Below are positions 40,744 through 50,850 of a stretch of DNA of 64,000 bases, in pieces. This stretch comes from Halomonas sp. LBP4 (GTDB lineage Bacteria > Pseudomonadota > Gammaproteobacteria > Pseudomonadales > Halomonadaceae). Every line of letters begins with the position of its first letter. The first letter of the stretch is position 1. Both the position numbers and the translations under genes were made by a program. Location: contig NZ_PDOG01000010.1 of the NCBI RefSeq assembly GCF_003202205.1, forward strand, positions 37,776 to 101,775, read 5' to 3'. Below the pieces are notes generated by a model that saw only the letters and a program-made list of their open reading frames with translations, was not told the DNA's origin and did not search any database.

Positions 40744-41706
40744 ATGTATCTCGATGCCGATCAAGTGATCCAGGCCCTGCCCTGGCCTGCCCTCGTGGAG
40801 GCCCTGGATGACGTCTTCACCCAAACGGTGCACTCACCGGTGCGCCATCACCATCATATCCAGGTGCCCGGCGACCCGGAGGCGACCCTGCTGCTGATGC
40901 CGGCCTGGATCGAGGGCAAGTACCTGGGCGTCAAGCAGGTCAACGTCTTCCCCGGCAATAGTGCCCGTGGCCTGCCCGGCCTCACCGGCCACTACCTGCT
41001 GAGCTGCGCGCGTACCGGCCACCACCTGGCCCAGTTCGAGGCCAATGAGCTGACTGCCCGTCGCACGGCGGCCGCTTCCGCTCTGGCGGCTCGCTACCTG
41101 GCCCGCGAGGACGCCAGCGAGCTGCTGATGGTCGGCGCCGGGCGCATGGCCCGCCGCCTGATTCCGGCGCACCGGGCGATTCGGCCGATCCAGCGGGTGC
41201 GCATCTGGGATATCCGCGAGGCCTCGGCCCGTGCCCTGGCGGAAGAGTTCCGGGCCGAGGGGATCGATGCCGAGGCGGTACCGGAGAACGGCTTGGCCGA
41301 GGCCACCGGCCGGGCCGACATCATCAGCTGCGCCACCCTGAGTCGCGATCCGCTGATCCGGGGCGAGTGGCTATCACCCGGCACGCACCTGGACCTGGTC
41401 GGCAGCTTCACGCCCTTCATGCGCGAGGCCGACGACGAGGTGATGCGTCGTGGCGCGGTCTTCGTCGATACCCGCGACGGCGCCCTGAGCGAGACCGGCG
41501 ACCTGATCGATCCGCTGAAGGCGGGTGTCATCCAGGAATCCGACATCCTGGCCGACTTCCCCGACCTGTGCGGCAAGCGCCATGCCGGCCGCAGCGCGCT
41601 CGAGGATCCCCAGCAGGCCATCACGGTGTTCAAGTCGGTGGGCGCCTCGGTGGAAGACCTGGCGGCGGCCATCCTGGCCTACGAGCGCTGCTCCACGCCG
41701 TCCTGA
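40744..41706 (+). CDS. ornithine cyclodeaminase / mu-crystallin family protein
   Basis: 320 residues with the family N-domain and a Rossmann domain (LLMVGAGRMARRLIPAH). KQVNVFPGN and DLVGSFTPFMREAD are family segments. Members include ornithine cyclodeaminase, alanine dehydrogenase and delta1-pyrroline-2-carboxylate reductases. The last activity fits best here because a DadA-like oxidase follows and putA is nearby, but this is inference. The start ATG 40744 follows CGGAGA. Confidence 0.85.
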   Translation: MYLDADQVIQALPWPALVEALDDVFTQTVHSPVRHHHHIQVPGDPEATLLLMPAWIEGKYLGVKQVNVFPGNSARGLPGLTGHYLLSCARTGHHLAQFEANELTARRTAAASALAARYLAREDASELLMVGAGRMARRLIPAHRAIRPIQRVRIWDIREASARALAEEFRAEGIDAEAVPENGLAEATGRADIISCATLSRDPLIRGEWLSPGTHLDLVGSFTPFMREADDEVMRRGAVFVDTRDGALSETGDLIDPLKAGVIQESDILADFPDLCGKRHAGRSALEDPQQAITVFKSVGASVEDLAAAILAYERCSTPS

Positions 41707-41793
41707 GCCAAGGGCGGGCCGCCCTCAGTCCCTCGGCTCCTGAGACAACGACAACAGGGTGGGGCAATACCGCGCCCGGGAGTGTTACGCAAG

Positions 41794-41946
41794 ATGAAAG
41801 ACGACGCAGTCCCCGACATCCCCGTACCGAGCCTGCCGCTGGTCTTGATCCCCATCGTGCTGACCATCGCGCTGCTCGGCTGGTTCTCCCGGCGGGCCGA
41901 ACCCGAGGCACCGGCTGGCGTGGCCATGGCGGAGGACCAGGCATGA
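41794..41946 (+). CDS. small single-span membrane peptide
   Basis: 50 residues, MKDDAVPDIPVPSLPLVLIP and then a hydrophobic stretch to about residue 31, followed by FSRRAEPE and an acidic tail. It has one transmembrane helix, Lys/Asp at the N side and Arg at the C side. Its stop overlaps the ATG of the DadA-like gene (ATGA), and the downstream gene's ribosome site lies within it, so it is translationally coupled. I do not recognise a family. It may anchor the oxidase or link it to the membrane electron chain. Confidence 0.6.
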   Translation: MKDDAVPDIPVPSLPLVLIPIVLTIALLGWFSRRAEPEAPAGVAMAEDQA

Positions 41947-43205
41947 GCCAGGCCGCCTTCCCTTGCCGGATTGCGGTGGTCGGCGCCGGCGTGGTGGGCA
42001 TGACCACCGCGCTGGCCCTGCAGCGCCAGGGGCATACGGTCAGCGTACTGGATCCCCAGGGGCCGGGGGAAGGCGCCTCCTACGGCAACGCCGGCTTCCT
42101 GGCCACCGAGTTGATCGACCCCTTGTCGACGCCGGCCACCCTGCGCAAGGCGCCACGGTTGTGGCGAGACCCCCACGGGGCCCTGGCCCTGCCCCTTCGC
42201 TACCTGCCACGGCTGGCGCCCTGGCTGATGCGTTTTATCGCCGCCGCCCGTCCCGCCCGGGTCGCCAAGGGGCGCCAGGCACTGGCGGCCCTGAACGGGG
42301 CGGCGGTGGCCGCCTGGCAGCGCTGCCTGGCCGATATCGGGGCCGAGGAGGAGTTGGTGGCCTCGGGGTATCTCCTGGTTTGGGAGTCTGACCGAGGCCG
42401 GGCGGCGGCCAAGGCGCAGATGGCACACCTGCGCCATTGGGGGTATGAGGTGGAATGGCTCGAGGCGGCGGCGCTACGCAAGCGCGAGCCGGGACTGACG
42501 GGCGAGCTGAGCCACGGGCTCTACTTCCCCGGCGCCCACCAGGTGCGCGACCCCTATGCCCTGGTGCGGCGCCTGGCCGCAGCGTTCGAGGCCCGCGGCG
42601 GGGTTATCCGCCAGACGAAGGTGGAGCGCCTCGAGCCGCGTGGCGAAGGCGTACGCCTTCACACCGATGCGGGGGAGTGGGAGGCGGACCAGGCGGTGGT
42701 CGCCGCGGGGGCCTGGAGCCATCGGCTGGCCGCCGGGCTCGGCCTGTCGATCCCGCTGGAGACCGAGCGCGGCTATCACCTCACGCTGCCCCAGCGGGGG
42801 GAAGCGATGCGCCAGCCGGTGGGCTCGGCGGAACGCCGCTTCGTGATGACGCCGATGCGTTGCGGCCTGCGGGTGGTCGGCTTCACCGAGCTCGGTGGCC
42901 TGGCGCTGCCCCCGGTCAAGCGCCGCTACACCTCCCTGCGCCATCATGCCGAGGCGCTGCTGCGCGACCCCACCGGCCTCGATGACGGTGCCGAGGAGTG
43001 GATGGGCTTCCGGCCGACGCTGCCCGACTCCCTGCCGGTGATCGATACCCACCCGGACTACCCGGCGGTGCACTTCGCCTTCGGCCACCAGCACCTCGGC
43101 CTCACCCAGGCGGCGATCACGGCAGAACTCGTCGGCGCCCTGGTGATGGGGGAGCCCCCCGCCCTGGACCTCGAGCCTTATCGTGTGACGCGCTTTCAGC
43201 GGTGA
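41943..43205 (+). CDS. FAD-dependent D-amino-acid dehydrogenase-like oxidoreductase (DadA family)
   Basis: 420 residues of the DAO/DadA family. FAD motif VVGAGVVGMTTALALQRQGH, the GASYGNAGFL segment, VVAAGAWSHRLAAGLGL and the late MGFRPTLPDSLPVI are typical. It probably oxidises a D-amino acid (D-proline or hydroxyproline is a candidate given the neighbours) to an imine and passes electrons to quinone. Its ATG overlaps the small membrane peptide gene, and GGAGGA lies six bases upstream. Confidence 0.87.
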   Translation: MSQAAFPCRIAVVGAGVVGMTTALALQRQGHTVSVLDPQGPGEGASYGNAGFLATELIDPLSTPATLRKAPRLWRDPHGALALPLRYLPRLAPWLMRFIAAARPARVAKGRQALAALNGAAVAAWQRCLADIGAEEELVASGYLLVWESDRGRAAAKAQMAHLRHWGYEVEWLEAAALRKREPGLTGELSHGLYFPGAHQVRDPYALVRRLAAAFEARGGVIRQTKVERLEPRGEGVRLHTDAGEWEADQAVVAAGAWSHRLAAGLGLSIPLETERGYHLTLPQRGEAMRQPVGSAERRFVMTPMRCGLRVVGFTELGGLALPPVKRRYTSLRHHAEALLRDPTGLDDGAEEWMGFRPTLPDSLPVIDTHPDYPAVHFAFGHQHLGLTQAAITAELVGALVMGEPPALDLEPYRVTRFQR

Positions 43206-43305
43206 AGGAGGGCACACCAAGCCGGCCGGTTCCGTAGTGGCTCGGCGTGACAAGACCGCCGCGAAAACGGTTGGATGTCGAGACCTCTTCCGGCCTCCGG
43301 GCCCA

Positions 43306-44151
43306 TCACGCCGATGGCATCCGGCCAGGTAAGGTGTCCGCGTTGCATCTATCTGGATGCATTGCGCTTCTTCGCTCCTCACTCGGTGAATAGCCCATCC
43401 TGCGCCGATAGGCTCGTGAAAAGCTCGACACCCCGGAAAAGCCCAGGTCGAAGGCGATTTCACTTACCCGGCGCGGCGTCTCGCGTAACCAGAAACGCGC
43501 CCAGCGTAAACGCCGGTTCATGACATACTGCTGCGGAGTGACGCCGAAATCGCGCAGGCAGAGCAGGTGGAGTTGGCTCTGGCTGAGATGGCAGGCATCG
43601 GCCAGCAGCTGGTTATCGGGAGGCGTCGTCAGGCGCTCGTCGATCAAGCTATCGAGAAGTGTCGCGGAGAGTCGCCCTTGGCCTCGGGTCTCCGTATGAC
43701 CCAACGCCAGTAGCTCACTGAGCTGGCTGACGAACAGGATGGCCAGTTGGTGGTTGAGGAGGGCGGACTGCGCCGTGGACTTGTCCGCCTTCAACTGGCG
43801 TGTGGCCAGCTCCACCATGGGGATCAAGGTGGGCGGCAGGCTGAGGGTCTTGGGCGTCGCGAACAGGGACTCGCGCAGTTGCAGGGCGCAGCTCTGCTCC
43901 AGTGACGCCAGGCAGGGGTCATCGGTGTCGAGATCGATGACCAGGATCTCGCAGCTGTCGTCGCCTCCCCGGAAAAGATGGTGCTCGCTGGGCGGCAGGA
44001 TCGCCGCCCGGCCCAGTTCGAGGTGCTCTCCGCCGGGGCTGAATTCAATGTCCAGGACGCCACGCCACCCCAGCAGCAGTTGCGGATAGGAATGGCAATG
44101 CTCTCCCGAGTGGCGTGCAATGCGGTTGCAGCGAGCCAGGGTCTGGGACAT
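43306..44151 (-). CDS. AraC-family transcriptional regulator, candidate proline-responsive regulator
   Basis: 281 residues: N-terminal cupin-like sensor (HCHSYPQLLLGWRG) and C-terminal AraC DNA-binding domain (LLADACHLSQSQLHLLCLRDFG and VSEIAFDLGFSGVSSFSRAYRR). It is encoded divergently from, and close to, putA. In Pseudomonas, the AraC-type PruR activates putA; a similar role is plausible here because this PutA lacks its own DNA-binding domain. The 44152-44270 gap and the relic behind it separate it from putA. Confidence 0.85.
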   Translation of the reverse strand: MSQTLARCNRIARHSGEHCHSYPQLLLGWRGVLDIEFSPGGEHLELGRAAILPPSEHHLFRGGDDSCEILVIDLDTDDPCLASLEQSCALQLRESLFATPKTLSLPPTLIPMVELATRQLKADKSTAQSALLNHQLAILFVSQLSELLALGHTETRGQGRLSATLLDSLIDERLTTPPDNQLLADACHLSQSQLHLLCLRDFGVTPQQYVMNRRLRWARFWLRETPRRVSEIAFDLGFSGVSSFSRAYRRRMGYSPSEERRSAMHPDRCNADTLPGRMPSA

Positions 44152-44270
44152 GGGCCTTCCTCGGGCAGCAAGAGTGCGGAGTCTCGAGCAACGGCTCAGG
44201 AGTCTGGATCAAGAGTCCGGTCGATGCTCTGCCTAGACTGGCATGACAACATCGTTGAAACGAGGTTGAC

Positions 44271-44438
44271 ATGAAGCTCGAGTCCGAGCAAGCGACCGAG
44301 GCGCTACCTTGGGAGGCCCTGGCTGACGTCTCCGGACGCGAAGCCAAGGTCGGGATCACCCTGTTCAAGGGCGTGGGCATCGCCACCGAGGATCTCGGTG
44401 TCGCCATCCCGGCGCTGGAGACGGTGGGCGCAACCTGA
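44271..44438 (+). pseudogene. internally deleted ornithine cyclodeaminase family gene
   Basis: A 55-codon frame. Its start, MKLESEQATEALPWEALAD, matches the N-terminus of the intact family member at 40744 (MYLDADQVIQALPWPALVEA), and its end, ITLFKGVGIATEDLGVAIPA, matches that protein's C-terminus (ITVFKSVGASVEDLAAAILA). About 265 internal codons are missing, and the reading frame is kept. No Rossmann domain remains, so it cannot be an enzyme. It lies just upstream of putA. Confidence 0.75.
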
Positions 44439-44536
44439 GCCGGGACACCTAAGCTACATAATGACCTTTCGACAAGAACGACAAATCCGAGTTGGCGCAT
44501 CGACGCTGTGTTCCAGGTGACAAGGGGAGATCGACC

Positions 44537-47500
44537 ATGAGCGAAGTAACAATGCGCCACCATGGCACTGTGAGCGAACCGCGGGCGCGCATCCGTGCCC
44601 ACTATGCAGCCGACGAGGCCGAGGTGCTGCGTGGGCTCGTCGAACGCATCACGCTGTCGGAGGACGACCGCCGCCGGGTAGCCGAGGTCGGCGCCCACTA
44701 TGTGGAGCGCGTGCGCCAGGAAACCTCGCCCTCGATGATGGAGGCGTTCCTGGCCGAATACGGGCTCTCGACCGAGGAGGGCGTCGGCCTGATGTGCCTG
44801 GCCGAGGCGCTGCTGCGCGTGCCCGATGCGGAGACCATCGACGATCTGATCCATGACAAGATCGAGCCGTCCGACTGGGGCGCGCACCTGGGCAAGTCCT
44901 CGTCGTCGATGGTCAACGCCTCGACCTGGGCGCTGATGCTGACCGGCAAGGTGCTGGAAGAGGATCCCAAGGGCCCGGTGCGGGCGCTGCGCGGCCTGGT
45001 GCGCCGCATGGGCGAGCCGGTGGTACGCACCGCCGTCGGTCAATCGATGAAGGTCCTCGGCCGCCAGTTCGTGCTCGGCCAGACCATCGAGGAGGGCATG
45101 AAGAATGCCCGCGAGCTCGAGAAGCAGGGCTACACCTACTCCTACGACATGCTGGGCGAGGCGGCGCGCACCGACGCCGACGCACGGCGCTATCACCAGG
45201 CCTATGCCACGGCGATCGCCGCCATCGCCAAGCAGGCCAAGGGCGACGTGCGCGGAAGTCCCGGGATCTCGGTGAAGCTCTCGGCGCTGCACCCGCGCTA
45301 CGAATTCACCCACCGCGACACGGTAATGACGACCCTCGTGCCACGCGCCCTGGAACTGGCGAAGCAGGCGGCCAAGGCCAATATCGGTTTCAACATCGAC
45401 GCCGAGGAACAGGACCGCCTGGACCTGTCGCTCGACGTGATCGAGGCGCTGCTCTCCGACCCCGGTCTCGCCGGCTGGGACGGCTTCGGGGTGGTGGTGC
45501 AGGCCTACGGGCGCCGCGCCGCGCCGGTGATCGAGGCGCTCTACGAGCTGGCCGAGCGGCTCGACCGCCGGATCATGGTGCGGCTGGTGAAGGGCGCCTA
45601 CTGGGACACCGAGATCAAGTTGTCGCAGGAGATGGGGGTCGAGACCTTCCCGGTCTTCACCCGCAAGGTCAACACCGATGTGAGCTACATGGCCTGCGCG
45701 CAGCTGCTGCTCGACCGGCGCGACCGCATCTATCCGCAGTTCGCCACCCACAACGCCCATACCTGCGCCGCCGTCGTCGCCATGGCGGGCGACGACAAGG
45801 ACAGCTACGAGTTCCAGCGCCTGCACGGCATGGGCGAATCGCTGCACCATATCGTCAAGCAGGCGGAGGGCACGCATTGCCGGATCTATGCCCCGGTCGG
45901 TGCGCACCGTGACCTGCTGGCCTACCTGGTACGCCGCCTGCTGGAGAACGGGGCGAACTCTTCGTTCGTGAACCAGGTGGTGGACGACTCGATTCCCCCC
46001 AGCGAGGTCTCGAAGGATCCGGTGGCCGGGATGCAGCGCCTCGGCGACGCCATCGCCAGCCCGTTGATCCGCCAGCCCGGCGAGCTCTTCGCCCCCGAGC
46101 GCAAGAACTCCCGCGGCTACCGGATCAACGAACCCGCCTCGATCCTGCCGCTGCTGGCGGCGCGCGAGGAATTCGCCGACACGACCTGGACCGCCGGGCC
46201 CATGCTGGCGGGAAGCCCGGCACCGCAGGGACCGGCCCGCGATGCCCTGTCCCCCACCGACGGCTCGCGCCTGGTCGGCAGGGTGCATGAGGCGACGCCG
46301 GCCGAGGTCGCGGCCGCGCTCGACGCCGCCGAGGACGGCTACCGCGACTGGTCGGCGCGGCCGGTGGCCGAGCGGGCCGAGGTGCTGCGCCGGATCGCCG
46401 ACCTCTACGAGCAGCACATCGCCGAGCTGACCGCGATCGCCACCCGCGAGGCCGGCAAGATGATTCTCGATGGCATCGCCGAGGTGCGCGAGGCGGTGGA
46501 TTTCCTGCGCTACTACGCCAACGAGGGCGAGCGGCTGGAGGCGGAAGCGCCCGGCGGCGCCCGCGGCATCTTCGTCTGCATCAGCCCGTGGAACTTTCCG
46601 CTGGCCATCTTCACCGGCCAGATCGCCGCGGCATTGGCGGCCGGCAACGCGGTGCTCGCCAAGCCCGCCGAGCAGACACCGCTGATCGCCGCCCGGGCCG
46701 TCGAGCTGATGCGCGAGGCCGGGCTGCCGGAGGCGGCGCTGCAGTTGCTGCCCGGCGACGGGCCGACGGTGGGCGGGCCGCTGACCCGCGACCCGCGGAT
46801 CGCCGGCGTCTGCTTCACCGGCTCGATCGAGGTGGCGCAGATCATCCACCAGGCCCTGGCGCAGAATGCCGGGCCGGATGCGGTGCTGATCGCCGAGACC
46901 GGCGGGCTGAACGCCATGATCGTGGACTCCACGGCGCTGACCGAGCAGGCGGTGCGCGATATCCTGATCTCGTCCTTCCAGTCGGCCGGCCAGCGCTGCT
47001 CGGCGCTGCGCATGCTGTATGTCCAGGAAGAGGCGCGCGAGCGGCTGCTGACGATGCTCGACGGCGCCATGGACGCGCTCACCATCGGCGACCCCTGGAA
47101 CACCGACACCGACGTCTCGCCGGTGATCGACGCCGACGCCCAGGCCGACATCGCCGCCTACGTGGCGGCGCAGCAGAAGGCCGGCAAGGTGCTGAAGACG
47201 CTGCCCGCGCCGGACGTCGGCACCTTCGTCACCCCGGCCGTAGTCGAGGTCGGGGGCATCGAGGATCTCGAGCGCGAGATCTTCGGCCCGGTCCTGCACG
47301 TGGCGACCTTCAAGGCGCGGGACATCGACAAGGTGGTCGACGCGATCAATGCCAAGGGGTATGGGCTGACCTTCGGCCTGCATACCCGGATCGACGACCG
47401 CGTGCAGCAGATCGTCGAACGCCTCCATGTCGGCAATATCTACGTCAACCGCAACCAGATCGGCGCCATCGTCGGCTCCCAGCCCTTCGGGGGCGAGGGC

Positions 47501-48202
47501 CTGTCGGGGACCGGGCCCAAGGCCGGCGGCCCGCTCTACGTCAACCGCTTTCGCCGCACCGCCACCGCCGAGCGCCACGAGGCGCCCCAGGACGCCGCCG
47601 TGGCGCTCGGGGATCTCCAGTCGGCCCTCGACGGCCTGGACCCGCGCAACTGGGCGGCGCGCCCCGACCGGGTCGAGGTGCTGCGCAAGGCGCTCTCCGG
47701 TAAACGCGGCGTGATCCGCAAGGCGCTCGCCGAGACCGCGGCCCTGGACATGACGCCGCAGACGCTGCCGGGGCCGACGGGGGAAAGCAACCGGCTGTCG
47801 TTCTATCCCAAGGGCCCGGTCCTCTGCCTCGGGCCGACGCTCGACATCGCCATCGCCCAGGCGGTACAGGCGCTCGGCGCGGGCTGTGCGGCGGTGCTCG
47901 CAGCACCGGGTGCGGTACCGGCCGTGCGGCCGCTGGTCGATGCCGGGGCGCCCGTCGCCGCGCGCGACGGCCGCGTCGCGGCCGAGACGCTGAGCGCGGT
48001 CCAGGGCATCGCGGCGGTGGCCGCGGCCGGCGCCAGCGACTGGACCCACGAGCTGCGCCTCGCGCTCGCCGCGCGCGACGGCCCCATCGTGTCGCTCGAG
48101 ACCCAGACCATCGCGCCGGAGCGCTACGTGGTGGAACGCCACCTGTGCATCGACACCACCGCCGCGGGCGGCAATGCCAGCCTGCTGGCGACGGCCGAAT
48201 AG
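44537..48202 (+). CDS. putA: bifunctional proline dehydrogenase / L-glutamate-gamma-semialdehyde dehydrogenase
   Basis: PutA oxidises L-proline to glutamate in two steps (FAD then NAD). The 1221 residues contain the proline dehydrogenase barrel (GFNIDAEEQDRLDLSLDVIE, MVRLVKGAYWDTE) and the aldehyde dehydrogenase domain (ISPWNFPLAIFTGQ; catalytic Cys in SAGQRCSALR), then a C-terminal ALDH-like extension. It lacks the N-terminal ribbon-helix-helix repressor domain of E. coli PutA, so it should not autoregulate. The start ATG 44537 has GGGGAGA six bases upstream. Control by the nearby AraC regulator is inferred. Confidence 0.96.
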   Translation: MSEVTMRHHGTVSEPRARIRAHYAADEAEVLRGLVERITLSEDDRRRVAEVGAHYVERVRQETSPSMMEAFLAEYGLSTEEGVGLMCLAEALLRVPDAETIDDLIHDKIEPSDWGAHLGKSSSSMVNASTWALMLTGKVLEEDPKGPVRALRGLVRRMGEPVVRTAVGQSMKVLGRQFVLGQTIEEGMKNARELEKQGYTYSYDMLGEAARTDADARRYHQAYATAIAAIAKQAKGDVRGSPGISVKLSALHPRYEFTHRDTVMTTLVPRALELAKQAAKANIGFNIDAEEQDRLDLSLDVIEALLSDPGLAGWDGFGVVVQAYGRRAAPVIEALYELAERLDRRIMVRLVKGAYWDTEIKLSQEMGVETFPVFTRKVNTDVSYMACAQLLLDRRDRIYPQFATHNAHTCAAVVAMAGDDKDSYEFQRLHGMGESLHHIVKQAEGTHCRIYAPVGAHRDLLAYLVRRLLENGANSSFVNQVVDDSIPPSEVSKDPVAGMQRLGDAIASPLIRQPGELFAPERKNSRGYRINEPASILPLLAAREEFADTTWTAGPMLAGSPAPQGPARDALSPTDGSRLVGRVHEATPAEVAAALDAAEDGYRDWSARPVAERAEVLRRIADLYEQHIAELTAIATREAGKMILDGIAEVREAVDFLRYYANEGERLEAEAPGGARGIFVCISPWNFPLAIFTGQIAAALAAGNAVLAKPAEQTPLIAARAVELMREAGLPEAALQLLPGDGPTVGGPLTRDPRIAGVCFTGSIEVAQIIHQALAQNAGPDAVLIAETGGLNAMIVDSTALTEQAVRDILISSFQSAGQRCSALRMLYVQEEARERLLTMLDGAMDALTIGDPWNTDTDVSPVIDADAQADIAAYVAAQQKAGKVLKTLPAPDVGTFVTPAVVEVGGIEDLEREIFGPVLHVATFKARDIDKVVDAINAKGYGLTFGLHTRIDDRVQQIVERLHVGNIYVNRNQIGAIVGSQPFGGEGLSGTGPKAGGPLYVNRFRRTATAERHEAPQDAAVALGDLQSALDGLDPRNWAARPDRVEVLRKALSGKRGVIRKALAETAALDMTPQTLPGPTGESNRLSFYPKGPVLCLGPTLDIAIAQAVQALGAGCAAVLAAPGAVPAVRPLVDAGAPVAARDGRVAAETLSAVQGIAAVAAAGASDWTHELRLALAARDGPIVSLETQTIAPERYVVERHLCIDTTAAGGNASLLATAE

Positions 48203-48302
48203 GCTCACCGGTTCTGTCGAGGTGATCCCGCCCCCAGCGGCAAGGGGGCGGAACACAGCGTCAAGAGGCTCGGGGCCATCAAGCGGGATGGAACGTTTCT
48301 AA

Positions 48303-48333
48303 TAAAAACGCCGGGGCCTTGAGCCCCGGCGTT
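48303..48333 (-). terminator. intrinsic terminator of the inositol operon (after mmsA)
   Basis: AACGCCGGGGC / GCCCCGGCGTT, a perfect 11-bp stem; on the minus strand it is followed by a T-rich tract. It is 29 nt downstream of the mmsA stop. A decayed copy is at 40400-40426. Confidence 0.88.
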
Positions 48334-48361
48334 CGCGGTCACACCAATATCCGATCGATGA

Positions 48362-49864
<1,503 letters not shown>

Positions 49865-49895
49865 GGGTCTCTCCATATATCAAAAGCGTGGTATT

Positions 49896-50798
49896 TCAGT
49901 CGGCGATGCGGAAGCCGGCCTGCTCGGCGAGGGAGCGCAGATTGCGATAGCCCATCCGCGCATAGGTCAGCGGGTGTGCTACCTCGGGGTCCTGCTCGGC
50001 CTCCACCACTAGCCAGCCTCGGTAGCCGGCCTCACACAGATGGGTCAAGGCCGGCAGGAAGTCTACATCGCCATCGCCGGGTACGGTGAAGAGGCCATCG
50101 AGCACCCCATTCAGGAAGCTCTTGTCGCGGTTACGGAGCTCCTCCAGGACCGGGTAGCGCAGGTCCTTGCAATGCACATGCTTGATCCGGGCGGCATAGC
50201 GCCGAGCCACCGCCAGGGGATCGCCATCGGCACCGCGCAGGTGACCGAAGTCGAGCAACAGGCCGACGGAGTCGCGGGTGCCCTCGAGCATCCGCTCCAC
50301 GTCTTCCTGGCTCTCCACCACGGTGCCCAGATGGTGGTGGTAGGCGAGATGCACGCCCTGCTCCTTGAGGTAGTCCCCCACCACGTTTAGCCCCTCGGTG
50401 AAGCGACGCCAATCGGCATCACTGAGGTGAGGGCGCCGGGAAAGCGGGACGGCCTGGTTGCCGTGGACGCAGCGACTCACCTCGCAGAACACCATGACTT
50501 TGGCACCACACTGCTTGAGCAGCTCGAGGTGGTCCTGGAGCGCCTCGATCTCCTCCTCCGGGCTGCGCTCAAGTAGGCGAGCGGAGTACCAGCCGGAGAC
50601 CAGCGCCAGGTCGTAGCGACCCAGCACGTCCGAGAGCGCATCCGGTGTGCGCGGGAACTTGTTGCCGAGTTCGAAGCCGGAAAACCCCGCCTCACGGCCC
50701 TCTTCCAGGCAGACCTCCAGCGGAGTGTCGGCTCCCAGGCTCGGCAGGTCGTCGTTGGTCCAGGTCAGGGGATTGATCCCCAGGCGTACAGTAGACAT
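49896..50798 (-). CDS. iolE: myo-inosose-2 dehydratase
   Basis: 300-residue TIM-barrel protein. LGINPLTWTNDDLPSLG at the start, the LAYHHHLGTVVE segment and LLLDFGHL are IolE landmarks. It dehydrates 2-keto-myo-inositol to 3D-(3,5/4)-trihydroxycyclohexane-1,2-dione. ATG 50798 has AGGAG six bases upstream; the open frame upstream has no family sequence. It is encoded between iolD and mmsA. Confidence 0.93.
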   Translation of the reverse strand: MSTVRLGINPLTWTNDDLPSLGADTPLEVCLEEGREAGFSGFELGNKFPRTPDALSDVLGRYDLALVSGWYSARLLERSPEEEIEALQDHLELLKQCGAKVMVFCEVSRCVHGNQAVPLSRRPHLSDADWRRFTEGLNVVGDYLKEQGVHLAYHHHLGTVVESQEDVERMLEGTRDSVGLLLDFGHLRGADGDPLAVARRYAARIKHVHCKDLRYPVLEELRNRDKSFLNGVLDGLFTVPGDGDVDFLPALTHLCEAGYRGWLVVEAEQDPEVAHPLTYARMGYRNLRSLAEQAGFRIAD

Positions 50799-50850
50799 GA
50801 GAAACTCCTGATCAAGTGAGCCTGTTGGCCCACTTCTGGCTGTTCTAATT

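Noticed and set aside
44045..48256. 1403-codon leftward open frame antisense to putA
   Set aside because: Shadow frame in very GC-rich DNA; putA is the conserved gene on the other strand.
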